From assembly GCF_019972815.1 (NCBI RefSeq), contig NZ_BPPA01000002.1:1-64000 (forward strand): DNA of 64,000 nt, given 5' to 3'. Both the position numbers and the translations under genes were made by a program. The notes below the pieces were generated by a model that had not been told where the DNA came from, ran no database searches, and saw only the letters and a program-made list of their open reading frames with translations. This document shows positions 33,108 through 43,827 of this stretch, in pieces. The stretch is from Lactobacillus huangpiensis. GTDB taxonomy: Bacteria; Bacillota; Bacilli; Lactobacillales; Lactobacillaceae. The stretch's first letter is position 1; the number at the start of each line of letters is the position of its first letter.

Positions 33108-33696
33108 GTTTGCTTTGCTCACGGCCTTTATTGGCATTTTTCTAACGATGACTGGTTTTTCAAGTTCTAACATTAAAGATAACAGTAATCTGCTTGAACG
33201 CGAAACCAGCAAATTAATTTTAGCAAAAAATGATCGATATTTTCAGACTAGTGAGCAACCCAAAATCATTGTGAAAACAGTGAATCGGGTTGATCACTTG
33301 ACACCGGCTAAGTTAAACAAGTATAAACGGACGGTTTTTATTGTTGTTGGCACTAAAAATAAAAAACGTAATGTGCAGATATTTTCCAGTAAAGATCTGC
33401 ATAGTGCATTTTCTGCTGATGTTCGCGGCAATATAATTCGTTCTCAATCTGATAAATTACGCAGCACTAATAAAAAGAAATTTAATGAAGGCTTACGCTT
33501 TGTGTTTAGAGCATGTGCAACAACTATTGATCAACGTTACCAGTATTCACTTGATAAGTATGATTTATCAAGTGATGAGCGGGCACAGCTTTCTCATCCT
33601 CACAGGCTGGCCTTGCCTATAGCTTTGGCGCTTGCGTTATTAATTGGTGGGTTGATTTATTTCTTTAAAAACAATTTGAACGTAAAAAAAAGGTAA
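33064..33696 (+). CDS. TPM-domain-like membrane-anchored protein
   Basis: A ~210-aa protein in a different frame from comEB. It has an N-terminal signal/anchor helix (FALLTAFIGIFLTMTG), an external domain of about 120 residues (KTVNRVDHLTPAKLNKYKRT, VFIVVGTKN, FNEGLRFVFRA) that fits the TPM (DUF477) pattern, and a C-terminal helix (LPIALALALLIGGLIYFF) with a basic tail. TPM proteins of this shape are often linked to membrane or photosystem repair; the role here is unknown. The start is uncertain: ATG 33037, ATG 33064 or TTG 33115; none has a strong ribosome site, so it may be translationally coupled. Confidence 0.65.
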   Translation: MWSNWPINWKTLKTKFALLTAFIGIFLTMTGFSSSNIKDNSNLLERETSKLILAKNDRYFQTSEQPKIIVKTVNRVDHLTPAKLNKYKRTVFIVVGTKNKKRNVQIFSSKDLHSAFSADVRGNIIRSQSDKLRSTNKKKFNEGLRFVFRACATTIDQRYQYSLDKYDLSSDERAQLSHPHRLALPIALALALLIGGLIYFFKNNLNVKKR

Positions 33697-33701
33697 AAAT
33701 A

Positions 33702-33730
33702 TTGACTTTATCATATGTTATGTATTACAC
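33702..33730 (+). promoter_or_regulatory. Probable promoter of the Mg2+ transporter
   Basis: TTGACT at 33702-33707 with TATTAC (15-base spacer) or TTACAC (17-base spacer) as -10, directly before the M-box leader. Confidence 0.45.
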
Positions 33731-33760
33731 TCACAATGCAATTAAATAAGAAACAAATAA

Positions 33761-33967
33761 ACTGTTAGGTGAGACTCCTACGTGAACAAATGCTATCGCC
33801 CGGAAACATCCAGAGATGCCAACGGGTCAAATAGTTATCGTCGATATAAGGCGAAAACCAGATGGCTAGTTGCAAGGCTTACGTCACGTAGTGTTAAAAC
33901 TGAACGATGAGTATAATATACCTGTTGAAAAGGTGCGCCAAGCGGTTAGCATGGGCGCCCCTTTTTT
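33761..33967 (+). promoter_or_regulatory. M-box (ykoK) Mg2+ riboswitch with terminator
   Basis: The leader carries the M-box core: GTTAGGTGAGACTCCTAC at the 5' side, CGCCCGGAAACATC and GATGCCAACGGGTC in the middle, and GATGGCTAG and GTAGTGTTAAAACTG toward the end. An intrinsic terminator follows (AAGGTGCGCC / GGCGCCCCTT, 33928-33967, with six T residues). High Mg2+ stabilises the aptamer and lets the terminator form. The downstream Mg2+ P-type ATPase fits. Confidence 0.93.
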
Positions 33968-34006
33968 AGTTTGTTTGAGTTAGTTCTGTGATGAGGAGTG
34001 GGGATA

Positions 34007-36697
34007 ATGCTGAAAAAGCCAAGTGGTACAACCAGCAACAAAGATTTGGCATTGGTAAAGGCAATAGCCAAGGAAAGCAGATCAGAGACTTTAGCGAGAC
34101 TACATGCGAGCAGTAATGGATTAACTAGCAAGCAGGCAGAAAAAAATAGAGAAGAATACGGTTCAAATACAATTGCTTCAAATAAACATAACTCTAAGTT
34201 ACGTTTTTTAGCTGAAGCTTTTATTACGCCTTTTACATTAGTTTTATTGGTTTTGGCAACATTGTCTTTGTTTACTGACTATATTTTTGTGCCGGCTGTT
34301 GAAAAGGATTTGACTACCGTTGCAATAATGGTCACGATGGTTTTAATCTCTGGTGTTACCAGTTTTGTGCAAAACGTCAGATCATCAAATGCTGTTGACT
34401 CTTTGCTTAAAATGGTTTCTGTCACAACTGACATTATTCGTGACGGCAAAGACCAGGAAATTGATACCAGTGAAGTAGTGGTAGGCGATGTAATCCGCTT
34501 AGCAGCTGGAGATATGGTACCAGCCGATATGCGACTTCTAACAAGCAAAGACCTCTTTTGTTCATCAAGTTCTTTAAATGGTGAATCAAATCCAGTAGAA
34601 AAAATTGCAACTTCAAAGCCGAAAATTGGTGCAGACCGTGATTATTTAGATTATCCCAACATTTTATATGAAGGAACAACAATTGTTTCAGGTTCAGGTT
34701 TGGGAATTGTCTTTGCTACAGGTGAAAGAACAATGTTCGGCAAACTGGCTCATGATATCTCACATAACGATGTCAAAAATACAACATTTGACATTGGCAT
34801 CAAAAATGTTTCCAAGTTATTGATTATTATGACCGCAATCATTGCTCCGTTGGTTTTTATCATTAATGGCATCACCAAAGGTGACTGGGTTAATGCGCTA
34901 ATTTTCTCAATTGCTACAGCTGTGGGTTTAACTCCCGAAATGCTGCCGGTAATTGTTACTACTAACCTGGTTAAGGGATCAATTGAAATGTCAAAAAAAG
35001 GCACAATTGTCAAAAAGATGAATTCAATTCAAAACTTTGGCTCTGCTGATATTTTGTGTACGGACAAGACCGGAACATTAACGCAGGATAAAGTGGTTTT
35101 GGAACGCCACTATGATTTAAATTTGCAGGAAAACCCGCGTATTTTGGAATTAGGCTACCTCAATTCTAATTATCAAACCGGAATGAAAAATCTAATTGAT
35201 AAAGCAATAATTGAAGCTGCCGGCGATGAATTGGATATTAGTGAAATTCAGCGTGATTACAATAAAATTGATGAAATTCCGTTTGATTTTTCCAGAAGGC
35301 GCATGAGTGTCGTGGTGGAAAACTCTGATGAGCAACATGGTGAGCACCTGTTAGTAACAAAGGGTGCTTCAGAAGAAATGATGGCAGTTGCTACCAAGCT
35401 TGAAGTTGACGGTCAAATTTTACCTTTAACAGCTGAGCGAAAACAAAAAGTAATGGCTAAAGTTAACGACATGAATGATGACGGCTTGCGGGTTATCATG
35501 CTGGGATACAAGCGTAATCCTGCTCCTGTTGGAGAATTTTCCGTCAAAGATGAAAATGATCTTATTTTATGCGGCTATCTGGCCTTTCTTGATCCGCCTA
35601 AAGAAAGTGCTAAAGATGCTTTAGCTCGTCTAAAGTATGACGGAATTAACGTTAAAATTTTAACAGGAGATAATGAAGCTGTTACCAGAACTGTGGGCTT
35701 ACAAGTTGGTTTAAATGTTGATACAGTTTATACAGGTGCAGATCTGGAGGGAAAGAAGCCCGAAGAATTAGCTAAAATGGTGGAAGAGTGCAACATTTTT
35801 GTCAAATTATCACCAGAAGATAAAACTAAAATCATTAACTTGTTAAAGAAAAATGGCCATACTGTTGGTTATATGGGAGACGGCATTAATGATGCGCCTG
35901 CAATGAAAGCAGCAGATGTTTCAATTTCTGTTGATACAGCCGTGGATATTGCCAAGGAATCTGCTGATATTATTTTGCTGCATAAGGACTTAAATGTTTT
36001 GGAAGCTGGCGTTAGAATTGGACGCAAGGTATTTGGCAATACTATGAAGTACATTAAGATTACTCTTTCTTCCAATTTTGGTAATATCTTGTCAATTATG
36101 GTAGCCTCTTCTTTCCTGCCATTTCTGCCAATGCTCCCATTGCAGCTGTTAGTTCTTGATTTACTTTATGGAACCAGTTGCCTCGCACTGCCATTTGATG
36201 ATATGTCTGATAAGTTTTTAAAAGAGCCACGAACCTGGTCAACTAAAAAATTGCCTAAATTCATGTTTTATTTTGGCCCAACTTCATCTGTTTTTGATAT
36301 TTTGACATTTGCCCTATTATTCTTTGTGATTTGTCCCCAATTAACAGGTGGAAATTACAGCGCACTTGGAGCAACACAAAAAGTAGCATTTGTGGCACTT
36401 TTCCATACTGGTTGGTTTATTGAATCACTTTGGACCCAGGAAATGGTTATTCATGCTTTGCGTGATCCACGTTTGCCGTTTATTAAACAGCATGCTGCAC
36501 CAGGAGTAACTTTAGCCACATTTGGAGCTGGAGTAATTGGAACATTGATCCCATTTTCATTTTTAGCAACAAAACTGGGTTTTGGCAAGATGCCAATTGA
36601 ATTCATGTGGGTAGTATTTGGTATACTTGTTCTATATATTTTACTGACTACAGTTATCAAGCATTTCTATTTAAAGAGTGAAAAATTTTTAATCTAA
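34007..36697 (+). CDS. mgtA: Mg2+-importing P-type ATPase
   Basis: About 896 aa, a P3B-type ATPase. It has the N-terminal cation ATPase segment (LHASSNGLTSKQAEKNREEYG), actuator TGES-equivalent SLNGESNPVEK, the phosphorylation site CTDKTGTLT near residue 352, the nucleotide-binding KGASEEM, and the hinge MGDGINDAPAMKAADVSISV. Ten hydrophobic helices are expected. It imports Mg2+ under limitation. ATG 34007 is used (AGGAG upstream); the frame extends nine bases further. The M-box in front supports the substrate. Monocistronic. Confidence 0.96.
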   Translation: MLKKPSGTTSNKDLALVKAIAKESRSETLARLHASSNGLTSKQAEKNREEYGSNTIASNKHNSKLRFLAEAFITPFTLVLLVLATLSLFTDYIFVPAVEKDLTTVAIMVTMVLISGVTSFVQNVRSSNAVDSLLKMVSVTTDIIRDGKDQEIDTSEVVVGDVIRLAAGDMVPADMRLLTSKDLFCSSSSLNGESNPVEKIATSKPKIGADRDYLDYPNILYEGTTIVSGSGLGIVFATGERTMFGKLAHDISHNDVKNTTFDIGIKNVSKLLIIMTAIIAPLVFIINGITKGDWVNALIFSIATAVGLTPEMLPVIVTTNLVKGSIEMSKKGTIVKKMNSIQNFGSADILCTDKTGTLTQDKVVLERHYDLNLQENPRILELGYLNSNYQTGMKNLIDKAIIEAAGDELDISEIQRDYNKIDEIPFDFSRRRMSVVVENSDEQHGEHLLVTKGASEEMMAVATKLEVDGQILPLTAERKQKVMAKVNDMNDDGLRVIMLGYKRNPAPVGEFSVKDENDLILCGYLAFLDPPKESAKDALARLKYDGINVKILTGDNEAVTRTVGLQVGLNVDTVYTGADLEGKKPEELAKMVEECNIFVKLSPEDKTKIINLLKKNGHTVGYMGDGINDAPAMKAADVSISVDTAVDIAKESADIILLHKDLNVLEAGVRIGRKVFGNTMKYIKITLSSNFGNILSIMVASSFLPFLPMLPLQLLVLDLLYGTSCLALPFDDMSDKFLKEPRTWSTKKLPKFMFYFGPTSSVFDILTFALLFFVICPQLTGGNYSALGATQKVAFVALFHTGWFIESLWTQEMVIHALRDPRLPFIKQHAAPGVTLATFGAGVIGTLIPFSFLATKLGFGKMPIEFMWVVFGILVLYILLTTVIKHFYLKSEKFLI

Positions 36698-36726
36698 AAA
36701 TAAGCGTAAAATGCTAAATATCTACT

Positions 36727-36760
36727 AAAAAAGAGGACTCCGTAAGGAATTCGCTTTTTT
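36727..36760 (+). terminator. Imperfect terminator after mgtA
   Basis: AAAAAAGAGGACTCC-GTAA-GGAATTCGCTTTTTT with two mismatches, then the metG promoter region (TATAAT at 36771-36776). Confidence 0.6.
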
Positions 36761-36784
36761 ATTGGTGTAGTATAATATAATTAA

Positions 36785-38784
<2,000 letters not shown>

Positions 38785-38785
<1 letters not shown>

Positions 38786-39552
38786 TGGAGTTAATTGATA
38801 ACCATACCCATTTACAAGATGAGCCGTTTCGCGGTAAAGAAGAATTTTATCTTGAACGTGCGCAAAAACTGGGTGTGACCAAATTAATTTGTGCAGGGCA
38901 GGATCCTGATTTTAACAAGCGTGCGATTGATTTAAGTCAGCGTTTTACTCAAGTTTATGCTATGGTCGGCTACTGCCCTGATGTTGCCAAAGATTATGAC
39001 CAAAAAGCAGAAGATTTATTGATCGAGCAGTTACAACTGCCTGGTGTGGTTGCCTTAGGTGAAGTAGGCCTTGATTATTATTGGGATGAATCTCCAAGAG
39101 CAAAGCAACGGGAAGTTTTTTCAAGACAGGTTGAACTGGCACATGAATTAAAAAAGCCTGTTGATATTCACACTAGGGACGCTTTTAGCGATTGCTACGA
39201 AATACTAAAAAACAGCAATTTGGAATATGGTGCAATTTTGCATAGTTTTAACGGTAACATTTCATGGCTAACCAAATTCTTAGATTTGAATGTATATTTT
39301 TCTTATTCTGGGGTTGTTTCCTTTACTAAAGCCGTGGAGGTACATGAAGCAGCTCAAAAAACTCCTTTAGAACGGTTATTGGTTGAAACTGATGCACCTT
39401 ATCTCACTCCTAAACCATACCGCGGCAGGCAAAATGAACCGGGTAATGTTTATTATGTGGCACGTGCAATTGCTGAATTAAAAGGTCTTCCGCTAGATGA
39501 GGTTGCTCAGGCAACATATGCAAATACAATGAGGGTCTATGGACTTAACTAA
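38785..39552 (+). CDS. tatD: TatD-family metal-dependent DNase
   Basis: A 255-aa TIM-barrel hydrolase. Metal ligands are His7 and His9 in DNHTHLQD, Glu in ALGEVGLDYYWD, His in VDIHTRDA and LHSFNG, and Asp in VETDAPYLTP. TatD proteins act on DNA ends and help in repair. The ATG shares a base with the metG stop (TAATG), and the 3' end overlaps rnmV by 14 bases, showing tight translational coupling. Confidence 0.96.
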
Positions 39553-40105
39553 AAAACATTTTGATGCCGTCGTAGTCGTTGAGGGAAAAGACGATACAAT
39601 TCGGCTTAAGCAATTTTTCCCAGGTATTGAAACAATTGAAACCAATGGTTCAGATGTTCCTGAAACTGTACTTGCGGAACTGCAGGAATTGGCATGCAAA
39701 AGAGAAATTATTGTTTTGACTGATCCTGATTTAAATGGTGAGCGAATAAGACGTCTGGTGACTCAGGCAGTACCAACAGCTAAACAGGCTTTTATTACTC
39801 GTAAAGAGGGAGAGCCTCATAAAAAAGGTTCCCTTGGCGTTGAACATGCATCAAAAGAGGCTTTAAAAAAAGCTCTGAGTGATTTACATGAAAAAAAGGT
39901 GCCAAATACTGATTTAACAAGAGAAAAGTATCAAAAATTGGGTTTAGCAAGTGGCCCTAATTCACGCAAAATACGTGAAAAAGTTGGCAATAAACTGCGC
40001 ATTGGTTATGGAAATGGTAAGCAGTTTTATCACCGTTTACAAACTTTTGGTATTTCACTTTCTGAACTTAAACAAGCAGTTGAGGAGGTACAAGATGAGC
40101 AGTGA
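39539..40105 (+). CDS. rnmV: Ribonuclease M5
   Basis: A 188-aa protein with an N-terminal TOPRIM domain: [12 protein letters not shown] holds the catalytic Glu and [14 protein letters not shown] the DxD site. A C-terminal domain ([19 protein letters not shown]) binds the 5S rRNA precursor with ribosomal protein uL18. It makes the final cuts of 5S rRNA. It is embedded in the operon by overlaps at both ends. Length matches the family. Confidence 0.96.
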   Translation: MDLTKKHFDAVVVVEGKDDTIRLKQFFPGIETIETNGSDVPETVLAELQELACKREIIVLTDPDLNGERIRRLVTQAVPTAKQAFITRKEGEPHKKGSLGVEHASKEALKKALSDLHEKKVPNTDLTREKYQKLGLASGPNSRKIREKVGNKLRIGYGNGKQFYHRLQTFGISLSELKQAVEEVQDEQ

Positions 40106-40988
40106 GATTCCCATTGGTTCCCCTGTTAGAACTCAGGCAATTATTAATCGCTATTTTATGAAAGTTAAAAAGAGCCTGGGTCAGAATTTTTTAGTAGACC
40201 TGGACGCTCTTCATGGTATTGTCAAAGCGGCAGCAATTAAACCCGATGACCAAGTAATTGAAATCGGTCCTGGAATTGGCTCCTTAACTGAGAAATTGCT
40301 GGATGCCGGCGCTAAGGTTTTTGCTTATGAAGTTGATGAAAATCTTTTAGAAGTATTACAAAATGAACTACCAAAAAAAATAAACGGTTATCCTTTAGAT
40401 CAACGTTTTAAATTGAAGATAAAGGACATACTGAAGGCTGATTTTAAGCAAGATTTGAAAGGCTTTTTTGATTTAAGCAAACCGGTCAAAGTTGTAGCGA
40501 ATTTGCCTTATTACATCACAACGCCAATTATTTTCTTCCTTAACAATTCTGAATTAGAATTTGCCAGTCTGACGCTGATGATGCAAAAAGAAGTGGCAGA
40601 TCGTTTAAGTGCTCATTCAGGAACAAAAGAATATGGACCTTTAACAATCGCTGTTCAAACAGAAATGGCCGTTAAGTCATTTATGACTGTAAAAAGTTCT
40701 TCCTTTATTCCAAGACCAAAAGTTGACTCTAGTGTTGTGGTTTTAACACCTTTGCCCGAAGAAAGTAAAATCGATATAAATGATTCTAAGCACTTTAATT
40801 GGGTAGTTAAGATGTGCTTTGCACAAAGGCGGAAAACATTAAATAACAATTTGAAAGCACTCATACCGAACAATGAAGATCGAACACATTTAATTAAGTC
40901 GTTAGGTGTCGATTCCCGAGTTCGTCCCGAACAGCTGACTCTTAAGCAATTTGTCCAAATTGCTGCAAGTGTGCCAGTTAAAAATTGA
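40095..40988 (+). CDS. ksgA: 16S rRNA dimethyladenosine transferase KsgA
   Basis: A 297-aa SAM-dependent methyltransferase. SLGQNFLVD is the N-terminal motif, [15 protein letters not shown] the SAM loop, and [10 protein letters not shown] the NLPY catalytic motif. It dimethylates two adjacent adenines near the 3' end of 16S rRNA. ATG 40095 is fixed by GAGGAGGT just upstream, giving an eleven-base overlap with rnmV; the open frame extends much further up inside rnmV but is not used. The end of the operon has no obvious hairpin. Confidence 0.97.
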   Translation: MSSEIPIGSPVRTQAIINRYFMKVKKSLGQNFLVDLDALHGIVKAAAIKPDDQVIEIGPGIGSLTEKLLDAGAKVFAYEVDENLLEVLQNELPKKINGYPLDQRFKLKIKDILKADFKQDLKGFFDLSKPVKVVANLPYYITTPIIFFLNNSELEFASLTLMMQKEVADRLSAHSGTKEYGPLTIAVQTEMAVKSFMTVKSSSFIPRPKVDSSVVVLTPLPEESKIDINDSKHFNWVVKMCFAQRRKTLNNNLKALIPNNEDRTHLIKSLGVDSRVRPEQLTLKQFVQIAASVPVKN

Positions 40989-41020
40989 CGAAAATATTCT
41001 GTGGTTGTTTTTAAAAAGAA

Positions 41021-41049
41021 TTGAAAAAATAATAATAAAGTGGTATAAT
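41021..41049 (+). promoter_or_regulatory. Promoter of veg
   Basis: TTGAAA and TATAAT with a perfect 17-base spacer. veg is known as a very strongly expressed vegetative gene in Bacillus, which fits this near-consensus promoter. Confidence 0.85.
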
Positions 41050-41072
41050 TCACTCCAAAGGAGTTGTTTTCA

Positions 41073-41318
41073 TTGCCAACATCTATTATGACCATTAAGA
41101 GTAAGCTGGATTCACATTTGGGTGATTCGTTGACTGTAGTTGCAAGAGCCGGACGTAAGAAAGTTACAAAAAGACGTGGAATTTTAAAGAATACTTTTCC
41201 CGCAGTTTTTGTAGTTGATCTAGACCAAGATTCAAACAATTTTGAACATGTTTCTTATAGTTATACGGATTTGTTAACCAAAAACATTACATTAAAATTT
41301 GATAACGCTGTACAGTAA
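41073..41318 (+). CDS. veg: Veg family protein
   Basis: An 81-aa protein with the Veg pattern: IKSKLDSHLGDSLTV, ARAGRKKVTKRRGILKNTFP and FVVDLDQDSNNFEHVSYSY. In Bacillus Veg stimulates biofilm gene expression by an unclear route. TTG 41073 is the start, nine bases after AAAGGAG; TTG 41064 abuts the ribosome site and is unlikely. It sits in the conserved place between ksgA and purR, with its own promoter and terminator. Confidence 0.93.
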   Translation: MPTSIMTIKSKLDSHLGDSLTVVARAGRKKVTKRRGILKNTFPAVFVVDLDQDSNNFEHVSYSYTDLLTKNITLKFDNAVQ

Positions 41319-41348
41319 AACTACAGCGATATCCAAATAATACTTTTT

Positions 41349-41385
41349 GGCATTAACATTTGGTAAAATGTTAGTGCCTTTTTTT
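41349..41385 (+). terminator. Terminator after veg
   Basis: GGCATTAACATT / AATGTTAGTGCC stem with one G-U pair and seven T residues. Confidence 0.9.
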
Positions 41386-41440
41386 ATGGTTAAGTGTATA
41401 GTAGTAACTGGCAAAAGACAAACAATAGGAGGGTAATTCT

Positions 41441-42271
41441 ATGAAACGTTCAGAGAGATTAGTTGACATGACTAAATATTTGATGGAACGACCACATGAC
41501 TTAATTCCGCTGCCATTTTTTGCAAAAAGATATGGTGCAGCAAAGTCTTCGATCTCGGAAGACCTTGCCATTTTGAAACACACTTTAGCAAATAATCAAG
41601 ATGGTATTTTAGAAACTGTAGCAGGTGCGGCCGGTGGTGTGCGCTATATTCCTTTTTGGGGTAAAAAGCATGCTCAGAAATATTTAAATGAATTGGCCAG
41701 TCGTATTGAAGATCCTGACCGTATTTTAGCGGGAGGTTTCGTTTACCTGTCCGATATCATTGGTAATCCGCAAGACTTAGACAAGATAGGTAAATTAATT
41801 GCTACCAGGTATGCATATTCTGACATTGATGTTGTAATGACTATTGAAACTAAGGGTATCGCTTTAGCACAGGCAGTTGCACGCTATTTAAATGTGCCAT
41901 TTATCATTGCACGTAAGCGTTCAAAAGTCACAGAAGGTGCAACGGTTTCAGTAAACTATATTTCTTCTTCACTTGATCGTGTTTCTAAAATGGAATTGCC
42001 AACTAGAGTGTTAAAAGAAAATTCTAATGTTTTGCTGATAGATGACTATATGATGGCCGGCGGTACTTTAACAGGAATGCAGCAATTAGTTAGAGAATTT
42101 AATGGTAATATTGCTGGTGTTTGCGTTTTATGTGAAGCAGATTTTGATGATGTTAAATTAATTGAGGGCCATCTTTCTTTAGTAAAAATCAAAAGAATTG
42201 ACGACAAGAAGAAAGTCATTGTGGCAGAGCCAGGTTCGTTAATTGCGCACACCGATTTTGACCGCTTTTAG
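41441..42271 (+). CDS. purR: Purine regulator PurR
   Basis: A 276-aa protein with an N-terminal winged helix (MKRSERLVDMTKYLMERPHD, KSSISEDLAILK) and a C-terminal phosphoribosyltransferase-like domain with the PRPP loop LLIDDYMMAGGTL. In Firmicutes PurR binds PurBox DNA and responds to PRPP (repressor in Bacillus, activator in Lactococcus). TAGGAGGG precedes the ATG. It is upstream of glmU in the usual order. Confidence 0.96.
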   Translation: MKRSERLVDMTKYLMERPHDLIPLPFFAKRYGAAKSSISEDLAILKHTLANNQDGILETVAGAAGGVRYIPFWGKKHAQKYLNELASRIEDPDRILAGGFVYLSDIIGNPQDLDKIGKLIATRYAYSDIDVVMTIETKGIALAQAVARYLNVPFIIARKRSKVTEGATVSVNYISSSLDRVSKMELPTRVLKENSNVLLIDDYMMAGGTLTGMQQLVREFNGNIAGVCVLCEADFDDVKLIEGHLSLVKIKRIDDKKKVIVAEPGSLIAHTDFDRF

Positions 42272-42332
42272 TTTATAAGATGATATACTAAAATATAATA
42301 ATAATCTAGGAAAATAAAAGAGGCTAAAATTA

Positions 42333-43718
42333 ATGAAAAAGTTTGTAATTGTTCTGGCAGCGGGCAAGGGAACCCGTATGAAATCAAAATTGTACAAAGT
42401 CTTACATCAAGTATGTGGCAAGTCAATGGTCGAATACGTTGTTGAAGCAGCGCAAGCAATAAAACCAGACAAAATAGTTACAATTGTGGGTAATGGTGCA
42501 GAAGAAGTTAAAAAGGTTCTTGCTGATAAGTCTGAGTTTGTTTTACAAAAAAAGCAACTTGGTACAGGTGATGCCGTTTTAACTGCTGCAGATGAGCTAG
42601 CACCAGAAAAGGGTGCTACTTTAGTAATTACGGGTGATACACCATTATTTACAAGCCAAACTTTTCAAAAATTATTTAATTACCACCAAAGCAAAGGCAA
42701 TGCGGCTACTGTTTTGACAGCCCAAGCTCCAAATCCTTATGGTTATGGTCGCATTATTCGAGACGATCAAGATAATGTTTTAAGAATTGTTGAACAAAAA
42801 GACGGCACACCAAGTGAATTAAAAATCGACGAAATCAACACCGGTGTTTTTTGTTTTGACAATCAGTTGTTATTTAGTGCATTAAAAAAGGTCGATAATC
42901 ATAATGCTCAAGGAGAATATTATTTAACTGATGTGCTGGAAATTTTGCGTAACGAAGGTCAAAGAATTGGTGCATACAAAATGCCAGATTTCAGCGAAAG
43001 CCTGGGAGTTAACGATCGATCAGCTTTGGCTCAAGCTACCAAAATTATGCAAAAAAGGATTAATAAAAAGCATATGGCAAATGGCGTAACTTTCATTGAT
43101 CCTGATACGGCTTATATTGATGCGGATGTTAAAATTGGTTGTGATACGCAGATTGAAGGCAACGTCGTAATTAAAGGCAATACTGAAATTGGGAGCGACT
43201 GTTTAATAACTTCTGGCTCCAGGATTATTGATTCTAAAGTTGGTAACAATGTTACTGTAACTTCTTCAACAGTTGAACAAGCTGAGATGGATGAATTTTC
43301 AGACGTTGGCCCTAATTCACATTTGCGCCCTAAAGCAATCCTAAGAAAGGGTGTCCATATCGGAAACTTTGTAGAAATTAAAAATGCTGAAATTGGTGAA
43401 AATTCTAAAGTAGGTCATTTGACTTATATCGGGGATGCTACTTTGGGTAAAGATGTTAATGTTGGCTGTGGCACTATTTTCGCTAATTATGACGGCGTGA
43501 AAAAAGATCATACTAACGTGGGTGATCGTGCGTTCATTGGCTCTGGTGCTACTTTAGTTGCACCAGTTAATATTGCTGACCACGCTTTTGTGGCAGCAGA
43601 TTCGACAATAACTAAAGATGTAGCCAAATATGATATGGCGATTGCTCGCGGTCGTCAGGTAAATAAACCTGATTACTGGCATAAATTGCCCCTATCTAAT
43701 GATCCTGACTGGAAATAA
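42333..43718 (+). CDS. glmU: Bifunctional GlmU
   Basis: A 461-aa enzyme. The N-terminal pyrophosphorylase domain (about 1-230) has [13 protein letters not shown] and the VITGDTPLF site. The C-terminal left-handed beta helix (about 251-461) has hexapeptide repeats and the acetyltransferase residues around [15 protein letters not shown]. It acetylates glucosamine-1-phosphate and makes UDP-GlcNAc for peptidoglycan and wall polymers. AGAGG precedes the ATG. prs usually follows directly in related genomes; here ~18 kb intervene. Confidence 0.98.
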   Translation: MKKFVIVLAAGKGTRMKSKLYKVLHQVCGKSMVEYVVEAAQAIKPDKIVTIVGNGAEEVKKVLADKSEFVLQKKQLGTGDAVLTAADELAPEKGATLVITGDTPLFTSQTFQKLFNYHQSKGNAATVLTAQAPNPYGYGRIIRDDQDNVLRIVEQKDGTPSELKIDEINTGVFCFDNQLLFSALKKVDNHNAQGEYYLTDVLEILRNEGQRIGAYKMPDFSESLGVNDRSALAQATKIMQKRINKKHMANGVTFIDPDTAYIDADVKIGCDTQIEGNVVIKGNTEIGSDCLITSGSRIIDSKVGNNVTVTSSTVEQAEMDEFSDVGPNSHLRPKAILRKGVHIGNFVEIKNAEIGENSKVGHLTYIGDATLGKDVNVGCGTIFANYDGVKKDHTNVGDRAFIGSGATLVAPVNIADHAFVAADSTITKDVAKYDMAIARGRQVNKPDYWHKLPLSNDPDWK

Positions 43719-43728
43719 AAAAGAACTA

Positions 43729-43760
43729 AAAATGAGCTGGAAGATTTTCCAGCTCATTTT
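43729..43760 (+). terminator. Terminator of glmU
   Basis: Perfect 14-bp stem AAAATGAGCTGGAA / TTCCAGCTCATTTT. Confidence 0.85.
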
Positions 43761-43775
43761 ATTTGCAGCATAACT

Positions 43776-43814
43776 AAAAAAATAGCTCCAGAGTTTTAAA
43801 CTTCTGGAGCTATT
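43776..43814 (-). terminator. Terminator of the giant adhesin gene
   Basis: AATAGCTCCAGA / TCTGGAGCTATT hairpin followed on the minus strand by seven T residues; directly next to the glmU terminator. Confidence 0.88.
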
Positions 43815-43827
43815 GATGTAAAATTAA

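Noticed and set aside
39951-40094. Longer ksgA start inside rnmV
   Set aside because: The only good ribosome site (GAGGAGGT) is before ATG 40095, which also gives the normal KsgA N-terminus.
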